A stretch of DNA of 64,000 nt from CAZJRQ01 sp964548535 (GTDB lineage Bacteria; Bacillota; Clostridia; Oscillospirales; Ruminococcaceae): contig CAZJRQ010000006.1 in NCBI GenBank assembly GCA_964548535.1, forward strand, positions 38,586 through 102,585, in the 5' to 3' direction. The notes under the pieces were generated by a model. It did not search any database, was not told the DNA's origin, and worked only from the letters and a program-made list of their open reading frames with translations. Shown here in pieces: positions 33,828-43,595 of this stretch. The translations under genes were made by a program, and so were the position numbers. Numbering within the stretch: the stretch's first letter is position 1; the number at the start of each line of letters is the position of its first letter.

Positions 33828-35720
33828 TTAAGCCTCCTTAATAGCCTTGAAGTTGCATGATGAAACGCAAGCTCCGCACTTAATACACTTCTTGCTGTCG
33901 ATTACAAACGGACTCTTAATTTCACCGCTGATTGCAGAAACAGGACACTGTCTTGCACACTTAGAACAGCCCTTGCAAAGCTCAGGGTCAATCTCATAAG
34001 TAACAAGCTTTTTACAGTTTCCAGCAGGACATTTTTTATCAACAACGTGAGCCAAATACTCATCTTTAAAGTTATTGATTGTTGAAACTACAGGCATTGC
34101 CGCAGTTTTTCCAAGACCGCAAAGTGCTGTTGAACAAATTGTATCAGCAAGCTCTAAAAGCAGTTCAAGATCCTCAACCTCACCGTTGCCCTCAACAATT
34201 CTCTCCAAAATCTCAAGCATTCTCTTAGTACCCTCACGACAAGGAACGCACTTTCCGCAAGACTCATTTTGAGTAAAGTTCATAAAGAATCTAGCAACCT
34301 CAACCATGCATGAAGTATCGTCCATAACAACAAGTCCGCCAGAACCAATCATTGCTCCAGCTTTCTTCAGTGAGTCAAAGTCAAGTGAAATATCAAGGTT
34401 AGGAGTAACCAAACATCCGCCTGAAGGACCACCAATTTGAACAGCCTTAAAAGTTCCGTTATCTCTCATACCGCCGCCGATATCAAAAATAACCTTTCTA
34501 AGTGAAGTACCCATAGGAACTTCAATAAGTCCAGTATTTGAGATATTACCAGTAAGTGCAAAAGCCTTTGTTCCTGGTGAATTTTCAGGACCAATCCCCT
34601 TAAACCAGTCTGCACCCTTCTCAATAATCAAAGGAACATTCGCTAAAGTTTCAACGTTGTTTAGAACTGTAGGCTTTTCAAAAAGTCCCTGCTCAACAGT
34701 TCTAGGAGGTTTAACTCTAGGCATACCGCGCTTACCCTCGATTGACGCTGTAAGAGCTGAACCCTCACCGCAAACGAAAGCACCAGCACCCTTATTAATA
34801 TGTATATGGAATGAAAAATCAGTTCCAAGAATATTATCTCCTAAAAGACCAAATTCTTCAGCCTGTGCAATAGCATTTTTTAGACGTGATACAGCCAAAG
34901 GATACTCAGCACGAACATAAATATAACCATTTTGTGCACCAGTAGCAACACCAGCAATCATCATACCCTCTAAAAGTCTGTGCGGGTCACCCTCCATAAT
35001 AGAACGATCCATAAATGCACCAGGGTCACCCTCGTCACCGTTACAAACAACATACTTAACGTCTGTTTTCTGCTTAGCAACTTGTTCCCACTTTCTGCCA
35101 AGAGGGAATCCTCCGCCTCCGCGTCCACGAAGATTTGATTCTGTCATCTCATTAAGAATATCCTTAGATGACATATCAAACAAAGCCTTTTCAAAAGCAG
35201 TATATCCGCCAATACCAAGATACTCCTTTATAGATGTAGCGTCAATATGTCCGCAATGCTCCAAAACTATTCTTTGCTGCATTTTGTAGAAAGGAATTTC
35301 TTCCTGCTGACGATAAATCTCGCCGTCTTTCTTATAGCAAAGTCTATCTACATACTCACCGTTAATAATTGTTTTTTCGACAATTTCTTCACAGTCATCA
35401 AGCTTAACCTTTGTGTAAAGCAAACCCTCAGGCTCAATTCTAACCAAAGGTCCCATTTCGCAAAATCCATGACAACCACTGCGCTTAATACCAATAGTAT
35501 TATCATGCAAATCGCTGTCATGAGGTTCATCAGCCAAAGCAACAACACACTCAACACCCTTGTCAGTCAAAAGTTGAATCAGTTTATCATAAATATCCAA
35601 AGAACCGCCGGCAACACAGCCTGTTCCAGCACAAATAAGTATTTTCTTTTTCTGCTTGTCCACAGCTTCTTTATAGCCAGCACGACAAGCATCTAAATCA
35701 TATTTTGTCTTTAAAAGCAT
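33828..35720 (-). CDS. hydB: HydB, NuoF-like flavin/NADH subunit, cluster 1
   Basis: 630 residues. An N-terminal thioredoxin-like [2Fe-2S] domain (ILICAGTGCVAGG, SGCHGFC) is followed by the NuoF-type FMN/NADH domain (NLRGRGGGGFPLGRKWE, CNGDEGDPGAFMDR, GGPSGGCLVTPNLD), a [4Fe-4S] site (ESCGKCVPCREGTKRM) and a C-terminal two-cluster ferredoxin (CKGCSKCARQCPVSAI, CIKCGACVSSC). It handles NADH and is the presumed bifurcation centre. Its ATG overlaps the HydC stop codon by one base (TAATG), and HydA follows. Confidence 0.95.
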   Translation of the reverse strand: MLLKTKYDLDACRAGYKEAVDKQKKKILICAGTGCVAGGSLDIYDKLIQLLTDKGVECVVALADEPHDSDLHDNTIGIKRSGCHGFCEMGPLVRIEPEGLLYTKVKLDDCEEIVEKTIINGEYVDRLCYKKDGEIYRQQEEIPFYKMQQRIVLEHCGHIDATSIKEYLGIGGYTAFEKALFDMSSKDILNEMTESNLRGRGGGGFPLGRKWEQVAKQKTDVKYVVCNGDEGDPGAFMDRSIMEGDPHRLLEGMMIAGVATGAQNGYIYVRAEYPLAVSRLKNAIAQAEEFGLLGDNILGTDFSFHIHINKGAGAFVCGEGSALTASIEGKRGMPRVKPPRTVEQGLFEKPTVLNNVETLANVPLIIEKGADWFKGIGPENSPGTKAFALTGNISNTGLIEVPMGTSLRKVIFDIGGGMRDNGTFKAVQIGGPSGGCLVTPNLDISLDFDSLKKAGAMIGSGGLVVMDDTSCMVEVARFFMNFTQNESCGKCVPCREGTKRMLEILERIVEGNGEVEDLELLLELADTICSTALCGLGKTAAMPVVSTINNFKDEYLAHVVDKKCPAGNCKKLVTYEIDPELCKGCSKCARQCPVSAISGEIKSPFVIDSKKCIKCGACVSSCNFKAIKEA

Positions 35721-36190
35721 TACAGTTCCTCCCTTAATTCCTTAAGAAGTGCCGCCGCCTTTTCAGGTGACATTTCCGCATGAACCTTATCATTAACAGT
35801 TATTACAGGAGCAAGTCCGCAAGCTCCAAGACATGAAACTGTTTCTAAAGTAAAGCTTAAATCATCAGTTGTGTGCTTGCTATTTGAAAGTCCAAGCTCC
35901 TCACGAAGATATTCCAAAATAGGAATTGATTTTCTAACATGACAAGCCGTACCGTCACAAACCTTTATAACAAATTTACCCTTAGGTTCAAGAGAAAAAT
36001 TCTCATAGAAAGTAGCAACGCTATAAATCTTAGCCTCACTTGTCTTTAGTTTTTCTGCCAAATAAGGAAAAACCTCATGCGGAAGATAGCGATAATGTTC
36101 CTGCACATCCTGCAAAATTGCAATTATAGCCGTCGGCTCATGGTTCTTCAAAATATCATCGATAATTTTGAAGTCAAAATTTTCACTCAT
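35720..36190 (-). CDS. hydC: HydC, NuoE-like [2Fe-2S] subunit, cluster 1
   Basis: 156 residues, NuoE/thioredoxin-like ferredoxin. Four cysteines in the expected spacing: VCDGTACHVRKS and SCLGACGLAPV. The N-terminal helices (EHYRYLPHEVFPYLAEKLKT) are typical. The AGGAGGG before the ATG at 36188..36190 fixes the start; the open frame runs on upstream but without a ribosome site. First gene of the hydrogenase operon. Confidence 0.93.
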   Translation of the reverse strand: MSENFDFKIIDDILKNHEPTAIIAILQDVQEHYRYLPHEVFPYLAEKLKTSEAKIYSVATFYENFSLEPKGKFVIKVCDGTACHVRKSIPILEYLREELGLSNSKHTTDDLSFTLETVSCLGACGLAPVITVNDKVHAEMSPEKAAALLKELREEL

Positions 36191-36540
36191 AAAAACCCTC
36201 CTAGATATATTCAGCATAAAATGCCTAAGTCTACATATTAAGTCTACATGTTGTAGAAAATTTAGCAACTAGATGACTAAATTTCATCAATAATCACCAT
36301 ATATATAATATTATATAACATTTTCTCGTCTTGCAGTAATGTCAATTAGCACATGCTCCATGTATATTTATCATATAGCAATAAATATATAGCGACTTGT
36401 ACATATATCATGTATTTTATTTATGCACAGTTGACATATTATCTTTTATATAATTAGTATGCATATTTAAACATACCATAAAAAACAGCATAATAACCAG
36501 CTTTCAGTCACTATACGACTGCTTTATTTTGAACAAATAA
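36191..36540. other. Leader of hydrogenase cluster 1, no gene seen
   Basis: Very AT-rich 350 bases between cluster 1 and the terminator of cluster 2. It must hold the HydCBA cluster 1 promoter. No RNA motif is recognised. Confidence 0.5.
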
Positions 36541-36584
36541 AAAAACATAGCAGCTATATGCAATATATAGTCTACTATGTTTTT
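36541..36584 (-). terminator. Terminator of hydrogenase cluster 2
   Basis: AAAAACATAG and CTATGTTTTT around an interior dyad (CTATATG...ATATAG), downstream of the second HydA gene. Confidence 0.75.
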
Positions 36585-36643
36585 ACAAATATATAATATT
36601 TACTTCAGTTTATTTTCAAAAAGCTTTTTGACTCCACAAGAAT

Positions 36644-38380
36644 TTATCTTTTAACATACTTTGTATGTAGCAGCTTATGTGCTCTTGGTTTTCCTGGCGC
36701 GTCAAAAAATTCATCATACAACATTTTTACTACTGGGCTTTCATGTGATTTTCTAAGCTTTAATTTGCCGTCTAAATCGTATAAAGCCTTCGCTCTGGTT
36801 GATTTAAGCTCTTTGTAATTTCTCACAGAATCGCTCTGAACCGGCTGTCCTCCGCCATTAATACATCCTCCAGGACACGCCATTATCTCTACCATTTGAT
36901 AATCCTTTTCTCCAGACTCAACCTGCTCAATTATCTTCCTAGCATTTGAAAGTCCAGATGCCACCGCAACTTTCACATCTATTCCACCAATTTTATATGT
37001 AGCCTCTTTAATGTCTGACGTTCCGCGGACTTCCTTAAACTCAACCTTCTTTGCATTTCCGTCAATCATGTACGCAGCCGTACGAAGTGCCGCTTCCATT
37101 ACTCCGCCTGTTGCTCCAAAAATCGCCGCTCCGCCTGACGCTATTTCAAACGGATTATCAAAACTTTCATCTTCCATATCAACAAAATTTATTCCAGCAC
37201 CCTTTATCATCTTAGCAAGCTCACGAGTTGTAAGCGCTACATCAACGTCATCAAAATCAAATGTACGCAATTCCTCTCGCGTAACCTCAAACTTTTTAGC
37301 AGTACATGGAATTATACTTACTACATACAAATCCTTAGGATCAATACCGTTTTTCTGACAGTAGTAACTCTTCAAAACCGCTCCGAACATCTGCTGTGGT
37401 GACTTGCAAGTTGATAAGTGCGGTATGAATTCAGGGTAATAATGCTCACAAAACTTAATCCAACCAGGACAACAGGACGTAAACATCGGCAGAGTTTTCT
37501 TCTTTGTAATGCGCTCAACAAGCTCGTTTGCCTCTTCCATAATCGTCAAATCCGCCGTAATATCCATGTTGAAAACTTGGTCGACACCCAAACGTCTGAT
37601 TGATGAAATCATCCTGCCCTCAACATTTGTACCAATCGGCATTCCAAAGCTTTCACCCAAAGTCGCACGAATTGACGGTGCAGTGAAGAACACAACCTTC
37701 TTGCTTGGATCAGAAATTGCGTCCCAAACTTCATCAATATTGCTCTTTTCATTAAGTGCTCCAACAGGACAAGCCACTATACACTGACCACAGCCAACAC
37801 AAGGTGATTCGTCAAGACTTTTCTCAAAAGCACAGCCAACATGAACATCAAATCCACGCATAATAGGACCAATTACCGATACACTCTGCATATTTTTACA
37901 AGCTGCCACACATCTCATGCACTGAATACATTTATTGTTGTCACGAACGATATAAGGTGACGCATCATCAATCGGATAAATTACATCATCACCCTTAAAT
38001 CTATCCTCATCAACGTCATAATCAAATGCAAGCTTTTGAAGTTCGCAGTTATTTCCGCGAACGCATGACAGACATTTTTTGTGGTGACTTGACAAAATAA
38101 GCTCAATTGTAGTTTTTCTTGACGCTCTAACCTTAGGCGTATTAGTCAAAATCTCCATACCTTCTTCGACAGGATAAACGCAAGATGCCACAAGACCTCG
38201 TCTGCCTACAATCTCAACAACACACACTCGGCAAGCACCGATACAATTTATATCTTTCAAATAACAAAGTGACGGAATTTCAATATTTATCGCCTTAGCA
38301 GCCTGCAAGATAGTCGAGCCAGCAGGAACAGCAACAGCAATTCCATTCACTTTTACATGAACCATATTTGTTTTTTCCAT
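36644..38380 (-). CDS. hydA: [FeFe] hydrogenase catalytic subunit HydA, cluster 2
   Basis: 578 residues with the same domain order as the cluster 1 protein: [2Fe-2S] (CYLKDINCIGACRVCVVE), His/Cys cluster (HHKKCLSCVRGNNC), two 4Fe-4S sites (CIQCMRCVAAC, CVGCGQCIVAC) and a complete H-cluster domain (TSCCPGW, IPCTAKKFE, EIMACPGGCINGGGQP). Sequence divergence from cluster 1 is large, so this is an old paralogue, not a recent copy. Presumed role is NADH- and ferredoxin-linked hydrogen metabolism with its own HydB and HydC. Last gene of its operon. Confidence 0.95.
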   Translation of the reverse strand: MEKTNMVHVKVNGIAVAVPAGSTILQAAKAINIEIPSLCYLKDINCIGACRVCVVEIVGRRGLVASCVYPVEEGMEILTNTPKVRASRKTTIELILSSHHKKCLSCVRGNNCELQKLAFDYDVDEDRFKGDDVIYPIDDASPYIVRDNNKCIQCMRCVAACKNMQSVSVIGPIMRGFDVHVGCAFEKSLDESPCVGCGQCIVACPVGALNEKSNIDEVWDAISDPSKKVVFFTAPSIRATLGESFGMPIGTNVEGRMISSIRRLGVDQVFNMDITADLTIMEEANELVERITKKKTLPMFTSCCPGWIKFCEHYYPEFIPHLSTCKSPQQMFGAVLKSYYCQKNGIDPKDLYVVSIIPCTAKKFEVTREELRTFDFDDVDVALTTRELAKMIKGAGINFVDMEDESFDNPFEIASGGAAIFGATGGVMEAALRTAAYMIDGNAKKVEFKEVRGTSDIKEATYKIGGIDVKVAVASGLSNARKIIEQVESGEKDYQMVEIMACPGGCINGGGQPVQSDSVRNYKELKSTRAKALYDLDGKLKLRKSHESPVVKMLYDEFFDAPGKPRAHKLLHTKYVKR

Positions 38381-38394
38381 TAAAGCTACCTCCT

Positions 38395-40287
38395 CTATCT
38401 CTTAGTTACTGCGCCGAATTTACAGTTTTTCTCGCAAAGCCCGCACTTAATACAAGCCACCTTGTCAATAACATGAGGCTGTTTTACAGCACCAGAAATT
38501 GCGTCAACAGGGCAGTTTCTTGCACAAAGCGTACAGCCCTTACAAAGACCGGGATCAATATTATAGTGCAGCAAACTCTTGCACACACCAGCAGGACAGT
38601 TTTTATCCTTAATATGTGCCAAATATTCGTCCTTGAAATATTTAATTGTCGACAAAACAGGATTAGGTGCTGACTGACCAAGCGCACATAGCGAGGACGA
38701 CTTCATGTGTAGTGCAAGCTCCTCAATTTTGTCAAGGTCTTGAGTTTCACCATTTCCTGATGTAATTTTCTCTAAAAATTGCAGAAGTCTTCTTGTGCCA
38801 ATTCGGCAAGGTGTACATTTTCCGCAAGATTCATCTACAGTAAAATTTAAATAAAACTTCGAGATATCAACCATGCAAGTATCTTCATCCATGATAATAA
38901 GTCCGCCCGAACCCATCATTGAACCTAGTGCAGTCAAATGCTCATAATCAATCGGTGTATCGATATGACAAGCTGGAATACATCCGCCTGACGGACCGCC
39001 AGTTTGAGCCGCCTTGAACTTCTTGCCGTCTGGGATTCCTCCGCCGATTTCTTCGACAATCTCTCGAAGGGTTGTACCCATTGGAATCTCAACAAGTCCA
39101 ACATTTGTGATTTTTCCACCAAGCGCAAAAACCTTAGTACCCTTTGAATTTTCAGTACCTAAAGATGAATACCACTTTGCACCTTTTCTAATAATCTGCG
39201 GAATGTTTGACAACGTTTCTACATTATTTACAAGAGTAGGTTTACCCCAAAGTCCCTTGACAGCTGGGAATGGAGGACGCGGACGCGGTTCACCTCTATG
39301 CCCCTCAATGGATGTTATCAGCGCAGTTTCTTCACCGCAAACAAACGCACCTGCGCCAAGTCGAATTTCAATGTCGAAAGTAAAATTCGTTCCCAAAATA
39401 TTCTCACCAAGCAAACCGTATTCTCTAGCTTGATTCAGTGCAATTTCCAAACGTCCAACAGCAATCGGATATTCAGCACGAATATAAATATATCCTTGCT
39501 TTGCACCTATTGTATATCCTGCAATAGACATAGCCTCGATAATCGCATGCGGGTCGCCCTCTAAAATTGAGCGGTCCATAAATGCTCCAGGATCACCCTC
39601 GTCGGCGTTACAGCATACATATTTTACATCATCTTTTGACAACTTTGCAAACTCCCACTTCTTGCCTGTTGGGAATCCAGCGCCACCTCGACCACGAATT
39701 CCTGAATCGAGCAGTTCCTTAATTACATCATCAGGTTTCATTTTATTAAGCACCTTAGCAAGCGCCTGATAACCGTCTGTCGCTATGTATTCTTTTATAT
39801 CTTCCGGATTAATTACACCGCAGTTTCTAAGTGCAATTCGCATTTGCTTTTTATAGAAATTAGTTTCAGAAAGCGAAATTATCGAGCCGTCTGAATGAAC
39901 CGTTTCGCTGTAAAGCAAATCCTTGACGATATTTCCTTTTTTGATATGCTCGTCAACAATTCGAACAACACCCTCAGGAGTTGCCTGTGAATAAAACGCT
40001 CCCTCAGGATATACTATTAATATAGGACCAAGCGAACAAAGTCCCAAACATCCAGTTTTCACAACCAAAATTTCCTTATCAAGTCCCTGTTTTGCAAGCT
40101 CACTCTCAAGTGAATCTATAACCTTTTTACTTCCAGAAGAAGTACAGCCAGTTCCTCCGCAGACTAAAATCTGCTTACGATAGCCTGTTTTTTTAGCAAG
40201 CTTTTCACCCTCATCAGCCATTAATTTTCGCACCTTGACTATATCTGCATAATCTTTTTTGATTTTATTTAGTTCTTCAAAAGTCAT
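38395..40287 (-). CDS. hydB: HydB, NuoF-like subunit, cluster 2
   Basis: 630 residues, the same length and domain plan as the cluster 1 HydB: N-terminal [2Fe-2S] (ILVCGGTGCTSSG, TGCLGLCSLGP), NuoF domain (GIRGRGGAGFPTGKKWE, CNADEGDPGAFMDRS, TGGPSGGCIPACH), [4Fe-4S] (ESCGKCTPCRIGTRRL) and two C-terminal clusters (CKGCTLCARNCPVDAI, CIKCGLCEKNC). The first motif keeps C-x4-C and C-x3-C. It overlaps the end of HydC by 4 bases. Together with HydA and HydC of this cluster it forms a second complete trimer. Confidence 0.94.
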   Translation of the reverse strand: MTFEELNKIKKDYADIVKVRKLMADEGEKLAKKTGYRKQILVCGGTGCTSSGSKKVIDSLESELAKQGLDKEILVVKTGCLGLCSLGPILIVYPEGAFYSQATPEGVVRIVDEHIKKGNIVKDLLYSETVHSDGSIISLSETNFYKKQMRIALRNCGVINPEDIKEYIATDGYQALAKVLNKMKPDDVIKELLDSGIRGRGGAGFPTGKKWEFAKLSKDDVKYVCCNADEGDPGAFMDRSILEGDPHAIIEAMSIAGYTIGAKQGYIYIRAEYPIAVGRLEIALNQAREYGLLGENILGTNFTFDIEIRLGAGAFVCGEETALITSIEGHRGEPRPRPPFPAVKGLWGKPTLVNNVETLSNIPQIIRKGAKWYSSLGTENSKGTKVFALGGKITNVGLVEIPMGTTLREIVEEIGGGIPDGKKFKAAQTGGPSGGCIPACHIDTPIDYEHLTALGSMMGSGGLIIMDEDTCMVDISKFYLNFTVDESCGKCTPCRIGTRRLLQFLEKITSGNGETQDLDKIEELALHMKSSSLCALGQSAPNPVLSTIKYFKDEYLAHIKDKNCPAGVCKSLLHYNIDPGLCKGCTLCARNCPVDAISGAVKQPHVIDKVACIKCGLCEKNCKFGAVTKR

Positions 40288-40802
40288 TTCTTATCGGCAC
40301 CTCCTTTTTTAGTGAGATAAGAGTCAATTATATCATCTACCTGCCCAGGTGTAACCTTTCCGTATACATCATCATTTACCATCATAACAGGAGCAAGTCC
40401 GCAAGCACCAACACATCGGCAGGACTCAATCGAGAAAAGTCCGTCAGCAGTACATTCACCAGACTTTATTCCTAAACGCTTTTCAACAGCCTCTAAAATT
40501 TTGTCCGAACCCTTTACATAGCAAGCTGTACCCAAGCACACACTAACCCGATGCTCACCTTTTGGCGTCAGCGAAAACTGCGAATAGAAAGTTGCAACCC
40601 CATAAACTTCAGAAAGTGAAATCCCAAGTCCATCAGCAACCATTCTTTGCACCTCAATCGGCAAATACCCATAAATATCTTGAGCCTCCTGCAAAATTGG
40701 CATAAGTCCGCCTGGCTGTTCAAAATGTTTTGATATAACATCTTTAAGCTGTCTTTCTTGAACGATAGTTCCCTTAAACGTATTTAAGGATTTTTCATTC
40801 AT
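40284..40802 (-). CDS. hydC: HydC, NuoE-like [2Fe-2S] subunit, cluster 2
   Basis: 172 residues. Ligands in VCLGTACYVKGS and SCRCVGACGLAPV. The helical N-terminal part is QEAQDIYGYLPIEVQRMVAD, and DVYGKVTPGQVDDIIDSYL closes the domain. AGGAGGTAG before the ATG at 40800..40802 fixes the start. First gene of hydrogenase cluster 2. Confidence 0.92.
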   Translation of the reverse strand: MNEKSLNTFKGTIVQERQLKDVISKHFEQPGGLMPILQEAQDIYGYLPIEVQRMVADGLGISLSEVYGVATFYSQFSLTPKGEHRVSVCLGTACYVKGSDKILEAVEKRLGIKSGECTADGLFSIESCRCVGACGLAPVMMVNDDVYGKVTPGQVDDIIDSYLTKKGGADKK

Positions 40803-41268
40803 AACACTACCTCCTATACTATTTTTTTTAGTTAACGTCAATATATATTTATTTTCTATTACAAATTTTCAGCAATTATTACTGCGAAATAATGTAAATA
40901 TATAAAAATAAACATACCTCATATAAATTATTATACATCAATGTTTATTAAAAATCAAGTGGTATTTAAAAGAAACTGTGCAAAATCACAGTAAATAATA
41001 ATTATGTGAAAAAAATCGAGAAAAAATTATACAGCTTTTTTCTCTTCTCAACACTATTCTATTAACAAACTTTATCTATCAAGTTTTAATTAACAAACGA
41101 AAACGTTTTCTTAGGCAAAATAGCAATAATCTAATATTAAATCAAACCAAAAAGCAAAAAAAATGTTAAAAGTAAATAAAAGCGCTTGAAATTATTTAAA
41201 TTTATGGTATACTATTAATACAAAAAGATGAAACAAAAATCGCGATATATAAGAAAGGATTTATTTAC
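40803..41268. other. Divergent intergenic region with a LacI-type operator
   Basis: Promoters for hydrogenase cluster 2 (-) and the GH5 gene (+). It contains the operator at 41099..41110 and a short AAGCGCTT palindrome near 41180, which could be a CcpA-like site. No gene. Confidence 0.55.
41099..41110 (+). promoter_or_regulatory. LacI-family operator upstream of the GH5 gene
   Basis: GAAAACGTTTTC, a perfect 12-bp palindrome with the same AAACGTTT core as the sites before the LacI-family gene at 21275. Confidence 0.65.
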
Positions 41269-42315
41269 ATGAAAAAATTTTTATCTATGATTTTGCCTCT
41301 AGTACTTATCGCAAGTATGGCTGGATGTTCAGGCAAGGACGATTCATCAAAGGCTGACACATCTACTAACGATACATCAGACGCATCTTCTGTTGCCGAA
41401 GAAGAAAAAACTGCCGAAAAAGGCTTTACTGTCGACGGCACTAAACTTTTAGATGCAAACGGCAACGAATTTGTAATGAGAGGAATTAATCACGCTCACA
41501 CTTGGTATAAAGAGCTTATTACTGAGGCAGTTCCTGCAATTGCTGCAACTGGTTCAAACACAATTCGTCTAGTATTCTCCGACGGCGGACAGTGGGATAA
41601 AGATGATATCGACTCTGTTCGTACAGCAATAGAACTATGTAAAGCAAACGATATGATTGTTGTTGCTGAGGTACATGATGCTACTGGTAAGGACGATGAG
41701 GAATCTCTAGATAAAGCTGTAGATTACTGGCTGGAAATGAAAGATGTTCTTATTGGAAACGAAGATTATGTAATTCTAAACATCGCTAACGAGTGGGCTG
41801 GACAGTGGGACAGCGAAATCTGGCGTGACGGATATGTAAAGGCTATTCCAAAAATCCGTGATGCTGGAATCAAAAATACAATCATGATTGACTCAGCAGG
41901 TTGGGGACAGTATCCGCAGAGTATTGCTGATTTCGGAAAAGAAGTTTTTGAGGCAGACAGCGAAAAAAACACAATGTTCTCGGTTCATATGTATGAATAT
42001 GCTGGCGGAAGTGAAAACAAAATCGAATCTAGCATTAAAAGCGCAACAGATCAAGATTTGTGCATAGTAGTAGGCGAGTTTGGTTACAAGCACTACAACG
42101 GCGACGTTGACGAAGAATATATCCTAAAATACTGTACAGAAAACAACATTGGATACCTAGGCTGGAGCTGGAAGGGCAACGGCGAAGGTGTTGAATATCT
42201 TGATATCGCAACAGAATGGGACGGCTCAGCACTTTCAGAAGACTGGGGCGAAATCCTAATTAACAGCGAAAACGGAATTAAAGCAACATCTAAAAAATGT
42301 TCTGTTTTCGAATAA
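41269..42315 (+). CDS. GH5 (subfamily 8-like) mannanase lipoprotein
   Basis: 348 residues. The lipoprotein signal ends LIASMAGCSG (Cys20), a Ser/Thr/Asp linker follows, then a TIM-barrel glycoside hydrolase from about residue 55. Features of GH5_8 endo-beta-1,4-mannanases are visible: MRGINHAHTWYK, TIRLVFSDGGQWDKDDID, EVHDATG and ILNIANEWAGQWD with the acid/base Glu after Asn. The nucleophile Glu is in IVVGEFGYKHY. It probably cuts mannan or glucomannan at the cell surface; a glucanase remains possible. A LacI-type operator lies upstream and a strong terminator downstream. Confidence 0.87.
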   Translation: MKKFLSMILPLVLIASMAGCSGKDDSSKADTSTNDTSDASSVAEEEKTAEKGFTVDGTKLLDANGNEFVMRGINHAHTWYKELITEAVPAIAATGSNTIRLVFSDGGQWDKDDIDSVRTAIELCKANDMIVVAEVHDATGKDDEESLDKAVDYWLEMKDVLIGNEDYVILNIANEWAGQWDSEIWRDGYVKAIPKIRDAGIKNTIMIDSAGWGQYPQSIADFGKEVFEADSEKNTMFSVHMYEYAGGSENKIESSIKSATDQDLCIVVGEFGYKHYNGDVDEEYILKYCTENNIGYLGWSWKGNGEGVEYLDIATEWDGSALSEDWGEILINSENGIKATSKKCSVFE

Positions 42316-42341
42316 AAAATCAGCCTATTTATTAATTAAAT

Positions 42342-42402
42342 AAAAAAAGATAGCGGCTACTCTAACCATTTTTTAAGGTTAGAAAAGCTGCTATCTTTTT
42401 TT
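42342..42402. terminator. Bidirectional terminator
   Basis: AAAAAAGATAGCGGCT and AGCTGCTATCTTTTTT with an inner TCTAACC/GGTTAGA stem, between the GH5 gene (+) and the AraC-type regulator (-). Confidence 0.88.
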
Positions 42403-42439
42403 GCGCAAAATACCGATTGATGAATGTAATAAAACCACA

Positions 42440-43522
42440 TTAAATATTATATCCCATGTTAATTGCATTTCGAAAAACGCTAGGTGAAACACCGTATTTT
42501 TCCTTGAAAATCCGCACAAAATAGTTTGAATCTTTATATCCGATTATCGACGAAATTTCGTAAATTTTATAGTCAGTATTCAATATCAAAAATTCCGATC
42601 TCTGCATTTTTATCATCGTAATATAATCCTTAAAATGGCGACCAATTTCGTCCTGAAACATTGAACTGACCGCAGATGCTGATAAAAAGAACTTCTCGGC
42701 AATCTGCTTTTGCATGATATTTTCATCAATATTTTCAAGTATGTAATCAAATATTTGATTTAAAACTACATTTTCCACAGCAGGATGCAGGGCTGTGACT
42801 ATGCCAAACAATTCATTTAGTTTATTAGCATAGAAATTTTCGTAACTTTTCGAAAACTTTTCGTTTATGTTATCAATACTATAAAACTTCGATGTTTTAA
42901 CAAATTTGTCAAGCCATGTAAAATGGTTGAAAATATTATCAATAAAGCTACTGTAAATCTGCTTTATCAAATAATCAGCCCGAATAAAATCATCACCCAT
43001 AGACTTATAAATATCAGAAACAACATGCCTAAACAGCATTAATGCCTTTGGTTTTTCACCAGAAATCAGCTTCATAATATCGGCCTTAGACTTAAACATT
43101 TCGCTAAGCTTTAAATCAATTTCATTAATATCATCATGATTATTGCCAGTTAAAATACTTTGAGCTCTATGTAAAATTTCTTCCAAATCTGAATTTGTGA
43201 TAGGTGCTATCAAATAATCAAACGCCCCCAAAATAATCCCTTGGCGTGCATATGAATAAGCGGGAACTTCACTAGTCAGCACAAACAAAGTTCTTCCGTC
43301 AACTTCACGTCTGCGTCTTAAAAGCGCCAAACCATCAATAAACGGAAGCTGAATTTCCAAAATAACCAAGTCGTACGAATTTTGCACTAGCAGATTTAAA
43401 GCCTCATATCCGTCCATTGCAACCGATGATATTTCAAAATTTTTATATTTATCCCACACATCAAGCTCTTTAATTTGAGCCAGCATTTCGTAGCTCCTCT
43501 GTACTACTAGAATCCTATACAT
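42440..43522 (-). CDS. AraC-type regulator with degenerate receiver domain
   Basis: 360 residues, YesN-like layout: a receiver-like domain (1-115), a linker (about 130-255) and a C-terminal AraC helix-turn-helix pair (ILENIDENIMQKQIAEKFFL, SSMFQDEIGRHFKDYI, IGYKDSNYFVRIFKEKYGVS). The receiver lacks the phosphorylation chemistry: Glu56 stands at the phosphoacceptor position (YDLVILEIQLP), the acidic pair is Gln8-Arg9, and the conserved lysine is replaced in YLIAPI. It probably works without phosphorylation or with another input. No histidine kinase adjoins it. Targets may include the neighbouring GH5 gene (inference). Confidence 0.85.
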   Translation of the reverse strand: MYRILVVQRSYEMLAQIKELDVWDKYKNFEISSVAMDGYEALNLLVQNSYDLVILEIQLPFIDGLALLRRRREVDGRTLFVLTSEVPAYSYARQGIILGAFDYLIAPITNSDLEEILHRAQSILTGNNHDDINEIDLKLSEMFKSKADIMKLISGEKPKALMLFRHVVSDIYKSMGDDFIRADYLIKQIYSSFIDNIFNHFTWLDKFVKTSKFYSIDNINEKFSKSYENFYANKLNELFGIVTALHPAVENVVLNQIFDYILENIDENIMQKQIAEKFFLSASAVSSMFQDEIGRHFKDYITMIKMQRSEFLILNTDYKIYEISSIIGYKDSNYFVRIFKEKYGVSPSVFRNAINMGYNI

Positions 43523-43595
43523 GCATTACCCACCTTTCATACTATATTTATATGATATTATACATCAATTATTTAAATTTGTCAATCATTTTTCC

